Of a stretch of DNA of 11,960 nucleotides, positions 7,901 to 11,960 are shown one piece after another. A program made the translations under genes and the position numbers. The notes below the pieces were generated by a model. It was not told where the DNA came from. It did no database searches and saw only the letters and a program-made list of their open reading frames with translations. Location: positions 1 through 11,960 of the forward strand of contig JBBRUG010000183.1 of assembly GCA_038247995.1 (NCBI GenBank), given 5' to 3'. The first letter of the stretch is position 1; each line of letters opens with the position of its first letter. The DNA is from JBBRUG01 sp038247995 (lineage in GTDB: Bacteria; Chloroflexota; Chloroflexia; Chloroflexales; Chloroflexaceae).

Positions 7901-8167
7901 CTGGAGGGCGCCGCGCGCGACCTGGTGCGTAGTGTGCAGGATGCACGTAAGAGCGCCGGGCTCGACATCGCCGACCGGATCAGTCTCTTTATTCATACCG
8001 ATGGTGAGCCGGCGCTGCTCAACGAGATGCTCGAAACCTGGGGCGAGTATCTGCGCGGCGAAACCCTCACCACGCTGCTCACGGTTGGTCCGGCCCCGGC
8101 AGGCGTGCATACCGAGACGGTTGAGTTTGGCGAAGGCGCGGCCGTGATCGGTGTGGTAAAAGCATAG
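4913..8167 (+). CDS. ileS: isoleucyl-tRNA synthetase, type 2
   Basis: Charges tRNA-Ile with isoleucine using ATP and edits misactivated valine; cytosolic. The 1084-residue class Ia enzyme shows the HIGH-type signature PTANGRPGLHH (46-56), a CP1 editing region beginning near AWTTTPWTLPANVGLAV (233-249), KMSKT at 608-612, an anticodon-binding helical domain from about 700, and a C-terminal domain (LVALNTTLTPELRLEGAARD onward) resembling DUF5915. The long C-terminus and GLHH form point to the eukaryote-like type 2 class, some of which tolerate mupirocin. Two CxxC pairs (CPRC at 180-183 and CWRC near 406-409) may bind zinc. The ATG at 4913 follows AGGAGGAG with 6-nt spacing; an upstream in-frame TTG at 4871 lies in repeat DNA and is rejected. 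Expression is controlled by the T-box upstream. Two inserts, near residues 684-693 and 800-811, are encoded by short DNA repeats. Confidence 0.97.
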   Translation: MFKAVDPNVNFPRLEEAILAWWEANQIVAKSLAAGEKPFVFYEGPPTANGRPGLHHVISRSFKDIILRYRAMQGYKIIGRREGWDTHGLPVEIEVEKKLGFNGKPDIEKYGIAEFNKLCRASVLEYIDEWKLFTKRIAFWLDEDGYYTFDNKYIESTWWIFSQLWQRGLFFRDYKVTMHCPRCGTSLSDHEVSQGARDDVDDPSVYIKFRLTGEVASHGSPHATALQGAYFVAWTTTPWTLPANVGLAVKHDATYVEVDHDGTRLVFAEALLTQVLGAGEHTVLNRYKGNDLVGLRYEPLFNGVPGAGDTVDWATAYRVIADEMVSMDDGTGIVHIAPAYGDLEIGRKHGLPTLFSVGLDGNVLPEFADLGFAGEFFKKADPAITRNLKERGLLLKSGRVRHYYPFCWRCDAPLLFYAKPSWYIRTTQFKDDLVANNQQIHWVPEHIRDGRFGNWLENNIDWAISRERYWGTPLPIWSNADGSHMECIGSVVELEQKTGRSLSDLDLHRPYVDAISWEDAQHGTMRRIPDVADVWFDSGAMPIAQWHYPFENQELFEMAHPADYICEAVDQTRGWFYTLHAESTLLFDRPAFQNVICLGHILDEKGFKMSKTRGNAVQPSEVIDQYGVDALRWYLFAAAPPGNPRRFSLGLVNETLRKFMLTLWNTYSFFVTYASLDGWTPSQTAGGTQQAAGTLPDAASLQPLDRWALARLNGLVRDVTAGFEAYDVYPAARAIEAFVDELSNWYVRRSRRRFWKSGTDADKQAAYATLHTCLLTLAKLAAPFTPFVAEELYRNLTGQTTDNGQRMTDEAESVHLAAWPQVDAALLDEGLVADTEALLQAVSLGRAARKTSNLKVRLPLSELWVRSSNPAATAGVKRFEEELRDELNVKTVRYLEASSTVVEYRFKPNLRLVGKKYGKEVPALTAALKALEGDAARAAAHTIEAGQPLTLSVNGAELALLAEEVLVESSAPAGFAVAEGDGMLVALNTTLTPELRLEGAARDLVRSVQDARKSAGLDIADRISLFIHTDGEPALLNEMLETWGEYLRGETLTTLLTVGPAPAGVHTETVEFGEGAAVIGVVKA
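6965..6988 (+). repeat. direct repeat within ileS linker
   Basis: GCAGGCGGCA occurs at 6965-6974 and again at 6979-6988, period 14 bp. It encodes a low-complexity Gly/Ala/Gln stretch between the catalytic core and the anticodon-binding domain, a place where an insertion is structurally tolerable. Confidence 0.6.
7314..7341 (+). repeat. 7-bp tandem repeat within ileS
   Basis: Four head-to-tail copies: CGGACAA, CGGACAA, CGGATGA, CGGACGA. They encode a polar insert (TTDNGQRMTDEA) between a 'LYRNLTG' helix and the 'SVHLAAWP' segment that closely related synthetases usually join directly. The 7-bp unit looks like an intergenic microsatellite captured in frame. Confidence 0.7.
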
Positions 8168-8173
8168 GGACGC

Positions 8174-8229
8174 GGCGTAGGGGCGGGAGGATTGTGGTGC
8201 AGGAGCGGATCGCGACCTGCCTCTACGCC
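8174..8229. repeat. compound inverted repeat after ileS
   Basis: Outer arms GGCGTAG (8174-8180) and CTACGCC (8223-8229) enclose inner arms GCAGG (8199-8203) and CCTGC (8216-8220). It fills most of the 73-bp gap between ileS and the next gene and contains the GTAGGGGC word shared with other repeats here. No T-run follows, so it is more likely a REP-like element than an efficient intrinsic terminator, leaving readthrough into the next gene possible. Confidence 0.55.
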
Positions 8230-8240
8230 ACTTAAAAACC

Positions 8241-8981
8241 ATGGATGATCTTTTTATTGCACGTCCCGGCGGCGGCGGACGGGTGGCACGCGTTGGCGCT
8301 GAACTGCATCTGACCCGTCATGGCGCCACGCAGCACAGCTATAGCAATGCCCAGATCGACGATTATGGTGCGCTGCCGGGAATCCGCCTGCCTCGGCGGC
8401 CACCATTGCGGTTGCGCTTGCGGGCGCGCTTTACGCATCCAGCGGATGCGCTGCGGGGAACGGCGGGCTTTGGGTTCTGGAACTACCCGTGGGCTGGAAT
8501 GCCGGCCTTGCCGCGGGCGATCTGGTTTTTCTTCGGCTCGCCGCCGGGCGATTTGCCGCTGGCAGATGGCGTGCCGGGCCACGGTTGGAAGGCAGCCGTC
8601 ATCGATTCCGGCCGACCCCAGGCGCTCGCGCTGTTGCCGTTTGCGCCGCTGGCCGTGTTGCTCATGCGCCGCCCGGTCTGGTATCGGCGGCTCTGGCCGC
8701 GTATTCAACGCGCCGTTGGGATAGCTGAGGCTGCGCTCGCTGTGTCGTTGGAGCAGTGGCACACCTATGAGATCGACTGGGGCGTGCAGCAAAGCACCCT
8801 GCGTGTTGATGGGCGCGTTGTGCTCGCCGGTGTGCCCTCACCGCGTGGGCCGCTCTGTTTTGTGGCCTGGATCGACAATCAGTATGCGCTTATTACGCCG
8901 CAAGGGCGTTTTGGCTGGGGATTGCTGACGGCCGAAGAACAGGGGATGGAGATCGCTGATCTGGCGATCAGTGCGGAGTAG
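8241..8981 (+). CDS. uncharacterised protein, possible concanavalin-A-like fold
   Basis: A 246-residue protein I cannot name. No signal peptide or convincing membrane helix is visible; a hydrophobic stretch at 128-141 is probably a buried strand or helix. It is rich in short aromatic strands: GTAGFGFWNYP (73-83), AIWFFFGSPPGD (93-104), WHTYEIDW (173-180), TLRVDG (186-191) and GPLCFVAWIDNQYA (203-216). The order 'FGFWN...WFFFGSP...WHTYEIDW...LRVDG' resembles the beta-sandwich of LamG/GH16-like domains, in which 'W(H)TYxIxW' and 'xxVDG' strands are common. The GH16 catalytic ExDxE motif is absent, so a binding or structural role is more likely than hydrolysis. ATG 8241 has no clear Shine-Dalgarno, so the start is uncertain. 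It lies 73 bp after ileS and is convergent with the ole-like gene. Confidence 0.75.
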   Translation: MDDLFIARPGGGGRVARVGAELHLTRHGATQHSYSNAQIDDYGALPGIRLPRRPPLRLRLRARFTHPADALRGTAGFGFWNYPWAGMPALPRAIWFFFGSPPGDLPLADGVPGHGWKAAVIDSGRPQALALLPFAPLAVLLMRRPVWYRRLWPRIQRAVGIAEAALAVSLEQWHTYEIDWGVQQSTLRVDGRVVLAGVPSPRGPLCFVAWIDNQYALITPQGRFGWGLLTAEEQGMEIADLAISAE

Positions 8982-8982
8982 G

Positions 8983-9010
8983 GCAGGGGCGCGTCACGAC
9001 ACGCCCCTGC
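8983..9010. terminator. hairpin between convergent genes
   Basis: A perfect 9-bp inverted repeat, GCAGGGGCG (8983-8991) and CGCCCCTGC (9002-9010), with a 10-nt loop, begins just after TAG 8979-8981 and ends before the stop of the minus-strand gene at 9016. The placement suits a bidirectional terminator, although neither strand has a strong T-run. Confidence 0.55.
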
Positions 9011-9015
9011 AATCA

Positions 9016-10035
9016 TCACCACGTTACGCTCATCATCGAGCAGTTAATGCCCGATCCAATCCCGAGCAGGCCGACCTGATCGCCCGCCTTCATGCGCCCG
9101 GCTTCAGCCGCCTGAGCGAGACTGATCGGCAGGGCGGCCGGGCCGATATTGCCGAGCACGGGGAAATTCAGGTAGACCTTCTCGGGGGTGATGCCCAGCG
9201 CATCAATCATGCCGGCCGTGTGGCGGGCGCTCACCTGGTGCGGCGCGTAGACGGCAATCTGGTCATCGCTCCAATTCGGCAGTGTCTCCTGGGCGAATTG
9301 CCACGTCTCGTCGGCAAGCTTAACTCCCGCGACGAGCAAAGCGCTCGCATCGGTCTTCATATATTCCGGCATACCTAAACAGAGCTCATTGTGTTCCGTT
9401 GCGGCCAGGGTTACTACGCCATTTAGTAGGTGCCCGGAGCGCGACATATCGCGGTGGGCGAGCAGCATAGCCGCTGCGCCGGAGCCAAGCGTGAGCGCGG
9501 CGAAGTTGTCGCGGAACTCCTGGGGCGTTGTCTCGGGGCGCTGGAGACGGCGAATAGTTGACATAACAACTTCTTGCGAACCTTCGCCGTTGACCACGAG
9601 GGCGTATTGCACCGCGCCGGAATCGATCATCAGGCCGGCAATATCCATCCCGTTGAGGAAGCCGAGGCAGGCATTGCGCACGTCATAGTTGATCGCCGTA
9701 GGCTTCAGGCCCAGGTTCTGATGCACAAAACAGGCCGTCGATGGCTCAAGATAATCCTGACAAACTGAGGTGTTGATCACAATGCCGATTTTGGCGCGAT
9801 CGATATCGGCTAACGCAAGCGCTTTTTCGGCCGCCAATGTTGCAGCCGTGCTCGGTCGGGTGCCGGCATCCCAGAAGCGGCGCTCACGGATGCCCGAAAG
9901 CTGCTCCAGACGCCCACGGGGCACACCTACCCGTTGCATGGTGTCCGCGACCTGATCTTCGAGCCAGTCGGAGCTGATCCGATGCGGGGCCATCTCATAC
10001 GCCACCGACTCAATGGCGACATTTTTGAATAGCAC
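9016..10035 (-). CDS. oleA: OleA-type 3-oxoacyl synthase III (thiolase fold)
   Basis: A thiolase-superfamily condensing enzyme of 339 residues. The Cys-His-Asn catalytic set is intact: Cys123 in DVRNACLGFLNGMD, His266 in APHQVSARH, Asn296 in VLGNIGPA. It resembles OleA, which joins two fatty acyl-CoAs head to head in long-chain olefin synthesis, more than FabH: VLFKNVAI at the N-terminus, INTSVCQDYLEPSTA (Glu97 aligning with the OleA glutamate that acts across the dimer), and a GIGSGINCSM ending near the C-terminus. The start is GTG 10033-10035, with GGGAGG 6 nt upstream; an earlier GTG at 10083 would add 16 residues that do not look like the family. No oleB, oleC or oleD lies beside it in the window. 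Chloroflexus relatives are known to make long-chain polyunsaturated alkenes. A general KAS III role remains possible. Confidence 0.85.
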   Translation of the reverse strand: MLFKNVAIESVAYEMAPHRISSDWLEDQVADTMQRVGVPRGRLEQLSGIRERRFWDAGTRPSTAATLAAEKALALADIDRAKIGIVINTSVCQDYLEPSTACFVHQNLGLKPTAINYDVRNACLGFLNGMDIAGLMIDSGAVQYALVVNGEGSQEVVMSTIRRLQRPETTPQEFRDNFAALTLGSGAAAMLLAHRDMSRSGHLLNGVVTLAATEHNELCLGMPEYMKTDASALLVAGVKLADETWQFAQETLPNWSDDQIAVYAPHQVSARHTAGMIDALGITPEKVYLNFPVLGNIGPAALPISLAQAAEAGRMKAGDQVGLLGIGSGINCSMMSVTW

Positions 10036-10120
10036 GCCAAACCTCCCGCTTAAACTCGCGAATCCTTCCGAGTACTGTACCACAAATGAGCGCGGAAAGA
10101 ATCGGGGCGCAGGCGGCGGG

Positions 10121-10150
10121 GCGGCGATGGGCGGCGATGGGCGGCGATGG
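10121..10150. repeat. 10-bp tandem triplication
   Basis: Three exact copies of GCGGCGATGG lie in the 124-bp gap between the CBS membrane-protein gene and the oleA-like gene. It is a simple repeat with no evident stem; GC-rich intergenic filler that may vary in copy number. Confidence 0.85.
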
Positions 10151-10159
10151 TTCTACGCG

Positions 10160-11191
10160 CTACGGGCGTTCTTCAAAGCGACGCAGGTTCTTCTGGCGCG
10201 CTTCGGCCTGTAAATCGGCGACTCGGTCGGTTTCGTCGACGATCTCGCCGGTGAGCACTTCGAGGACGTCTTCCAGCGTCACAACGCCGGCCACGCCGCC
10301 ATATTCGTCGATGACGACGGCAAGATGTTGGCGCGTCTGGCGGAAAACTTGGAGCAGTTTATCGGCGCGAACGCTCGCCGGGATAAAGTTGGCCGGACGC
10401 ATAACCTCGGCTACCGGTTCGTGTTCGCGTCCGGCGAGCAGTGCGGCGAGCAGTTCGTTGCGGAGGGCAATGCCGCGTACCTCGTCGATTGAAGCGCCGA
10501 CGACGATCAGGCGCGAGTGCTCGGAGGTGAGGATGCGCTCGCGGGCTTCCTCCAGCGTATCATCGGCGTAAAGGTACGTCAGGCTCACCCGCGGGGTCAT
10601 AATATGGCCGGCGACAGTGTCGTTGAGCCGGAAGACGCGCTCGATCATCTCGGACTCGTCGCGCTCGATGATGCCTTCTTGTTGCCCGATGCGGGCGAGC
10701 AGGCGAATTTCGGCCTCATTGGTTGTGGGGCCTTTTGATCCGCCGACAATCGGCGCCACCAGGCGCTCGATCAGCCAGACGATCGGCGTGAAGATGATCG
10801 TTAAAATGCGAACGGGTGGGGCAACGAGCAGGGCAATTGAATTGGCATACCGTTCGCCAAGCGTTTTGGGAATAATCTCGGCGAAGATGATTACAGCGAG
10901 CGTTAACCCGGCTGAAAAGAGGCCGATCCAGCGGTTTCCGAAGATATTGGCAGCGAGATCGCCGATCACAATGCTGCCGCCGATATTCGCGATATTGTTG
11001 ATCACGACGATCGTACTGATCGGGCGGCCCATATTCGCGCGGATCTGGAGCAATGCGCGGGCCGCCGCTCCACCGCCTTCGGCAGCCTGGCGGACGCGGA
11101 CAAGGCTAATTGAAAACAATGCAGCCTCGGCTCCTGAGCAGAGTGCTGAGACAGCGAGGACGATCCCGATCACAATAAAGAGTTGGCTCAT
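10160..11191 (-). CDS. CNNM/CorB-type transporter with CBS pair
   Basis: A 343-residue inner-membrane protein of the CNNM (DUF21) family, often labelled hemolysin-like or CorB/HlyC, linked to Mg2+/Co2+ export. The membrane domain (about 1-150) has an N-terminal helix with SGAEAALFS (19-27), NNIANIGGSI (65-74), the family motif FAEIIPKTLGER (103-114), and a hydrophobic helix 119-150. Two CBS domains follow, about 195-252 (HIMTPR onward) and 260-318 (VMRP ... AVVIDEYGGVAGVVTLEDVLE). The usual C-terminal CorC_HlyC domain is missing: the chain ends about 25 residues after the second CBS motif, which fits the shorter class. ATG 11189-11191 has no clear Shine-Dalgarno. It lies 124 bp upstream of the oleA-like gene on the same strand and diverges from padR. 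Substrate is inferred from family only. Confidence 0.9.
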   Translation of the reverse strand: MSQLFIVIGIVLAVSALCSGAEAALFSISLVRVRQAAEGGGAAARALLQIRANMGRPISTIVVINNIANIGGSIVIGDLAANIFGNRWIGLFSAGLTLAVIIFAEIIPKTLGERYANSIALLVAPPVRILTIIFTPIVWLIERLVAPIVGGSKGPTTNEAEIRLLARIGQQEGIIERDESEMIERVFRLNDTVAGHIMTPRVSLTYLYADDTLEEARERILTSEHSRLIVVGASIDEVRGIALRNELLAALLAGREHEPVAEVMRPANFIPASVRADKLLQVFRQTRQHLAVVIDEYGGVAGVVTLEDVLEVLTGEIVDETDRVADLQAEARQKNLRRFEERP

Positions 11192-11248
11192 AAGTATGGG
11201 GTATTGCGGATGCTATAACGCATTGTATCACGAGAAGCTGCTCTTCCA

Positions 11249-11277
11249 TTGACAAGGTATCGGTTCCTCTTTATACT
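11249..11277 (+). promoter_or_regulatory. sigma-70-type promoter of the padR gene
   Basis: TTGACA (11249-11254), a perfect -35 box, is followed after exactly 17 bp by TATACT (11272-11277), one base from the -10 consensus. Transcription would start near 11284, about 40 bp before the padR ATG. The -10 overlaps the repeat described as the probable operator. Confidence 0.82.
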
Positions 11278-11306
11278 CATTATACAAATACTCATTAGAT
11301 AAGTAT
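11273..11306 (+). promoter_or_regulatory. probable PadR operator
   Basis: ATACTCATTA occurs twice (11273-11282 and 11288-11297) at 15-bp spacing, and ATACT (11288-11292) with AGTAT (11302-11306) makes an inverted repeat with a 9-bp spacer. The block covers the -10 box and start site. PadR-family proteins commonly repress their own gene through short AT-rich dyads at such positions, so autoregulation is likely; this is an inference. Confidence 0.55.
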
Positions 11307-11323
11307 AATCTGAAGGCCATGCG

Positions 11324-11878
11324 ATGCCGGCGCAAAAACAGCCCTTCACCATCGAGCTTGCGTTGCTTGGGTTTGTCCGCGCAAAGCCGGCGCACCCATA
11401 CGAGATCCACCAGCGGCTCTGTGAGAGTCGGGCGCTCGGGCTCGTCTGGCAACTCAAGCAGGCGCACCTTTATGCGTTGCTGTCCCGTTTGGAGGCGGCT
11501 GGCTATTTGGAGCGCACCACTGAAGCGCAGGTAAATCGTCCGCCGCGCAAAATGCTGCATCTGACCGCACAGGGGCAGGCGGTTTTCACGCGCTGGCTGG
11601 ACGAACCGGTTGCCCACGGACGCGACTTCCGGCTGGAATTTCTGGCCAAACTCTTTTTCGCCCATCAGGAAGATCGCCAAACGGTTGCTGAACTGATCGA
11701 ACGCCAGCGTGAGGCGTCCCGAGAGCGACTCCAGAGTCTGGCACGCCAATCCGCGAGCTTGCCGAGCGATCAGCCTTTTGAGCGGTTGGTGGTGCAATTT
11801 CGCCAGGGGCAGCTTGAGGCGACGCTGGCCTGGCTTGATCAGTGTGCGCAGGAGAGTGGGAAAGCGGTAAAGCGGTAG
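11324..11878 (+). CDS. PadR-family transcriptional regulator
   Basis: A 184-residue protein with the PadR winged helix-turn-helix at about 8-82 (IELALLGFVRAKPAHPYEIHQ, then WQLKQAHLYALLSRLEAAGYLE and the wing PPRKMLHLTAQGQ), and a helical C-terminal dimerisation/sensor domain (about 90-180) typical of the longer, subfamily-1-like members. ATG 11324 has GAAGG about 7 nt upstream. The ligand and targets are not known; neighbours suggest the divergent CNNM-type gene as a possible target, though PadR genes often control adjacent efflux functions. The last codons (GKAVKR and the stop) fall in a run of AAAGCGG-type words that continues past the stop, so the C-terminus seems to have been lengthened or replaced by repeat DNA. 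Confidence 0.9.
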   Translation: MPAQKQPFTIELALLGFVRAKPAHPYEIHQRLCESRALGLVWQLKQAHLYALLSRLEAAGYLERTTEAQVNRPPRKMLHLTAQGQAVFTRWLDEPVAHGRDFRLEFLAKLFFAHQEDRQTVAELIERQREASRERLQSLARQSASLPSDQPFERLVVQFRQGQLEATLAWLDQCAQESGKAVKR

Positions 11879-11901
11879 AACGCTAAAGCGGGTGAGTGAT
11901 T

Positions 11902-11960
11902 CCGTAGTCCCGTAGTTCCGTGGTTCGGTGGTTCCGTAGTCCCGTAGTCCCGTAGTTCCG
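11902..11960. repeat. 8-bp tandem repeat, runs off the window
   Basis: About seven copies of CCGTAGTY with variants (CCGTGGTT, CGGTGGTT) run head to tail to the window edge, just after the padR stop. The unit is non-coding in appearance, with no associated cas genes or spacers, so it is a microsatellite-like array rather than CRISPR. Its total length cannot be seen. Confidence 0.9.

Noticed and set aside
11902..11960. Possible CRISPR array
   Set aside because: The unit is 8 bp and directly head to tail, with no unique spacers and no cas genes.
1..11960. tRNA, rRNA, insertion sequence or phage genes
   Set aside because: No cloverleaf or rRNA segment was recognised, and no transposase, integrase or structural phage protein appears in any frame.

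Overview
The window is GC-rich, with dense genes on both strands and intergenic DNA full of short palindromic and tandem repeats. An isoleucine T-box leader upstream of a type-2 IleRS, an OleA-type thiolase-like enzyme, a PEP carboxylase and these repeats together suggest a Chloroflexota bacterium, most likely a filamentous anoxygenic phototroph relative (Chloroflexales). This is inferred from gene style; there is no rRNA marker here.

Layout. (1) 2-181, +: 3' end of a C39-like peptidase-domain protein. (2) 266-3109, -: phosphoenolpyruvate carboxylase (ppc), preceded on the same strand by an M24 Xaa-Pro-type aminopeptidase (3167-4255, -); the two are close enough to form an operon. (3) 4256-4912: divergent control region. 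It carries a consensus sigma-70 promoter (4386-4414), then a full tRNA-Ile T-box riboswitch with an AUC specifier (about 4421-4795) ending in a strong intrinsic terminator, then a palindromic/tandem-repeat tract reaching the Shine-Dalgarno of ileS. (4) 4913-8167, +: ileS, type-2 isoleucyl-tRNA synthetase. (5) 8241-8981, +: uncharacterised protein with possible concanavalin-A-like lectin/glucanase fold. (6) 9016-10035, -: OleA-type 3-oxoacyl synthase III with intact Cys-His-Asn residues and no oleBCD in view. (7) 10160-11191, -: CNNM/CorB-type membrane protein with CBS pair. (8) 11324-11878, +: PadR-family regulator with a near-perfect promoter and a repeat-containing probable operator. (9) 11902-11960: an 8-bp tandem repeat running off the window.

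Most genes are housekeeping, and I see no clear new multi-gene system. The most interesting theme is that short repeats of intergenic type also sit, in frame, inside conserved genes. Examples are a Pro/Ala-rich insert in ppc encoded by a 12-bp tandem repeat plus palindromes, two low-complexity inserts in ileS, and the repeat-like 3' end of the padR gene. The palindrome in ppc recurs, slightly degenerate, between the ileS T-box terminator and the ileS start. The T-box leader itself appears to carry AT-rich inverted repeats between Stem I and the antiterminator.
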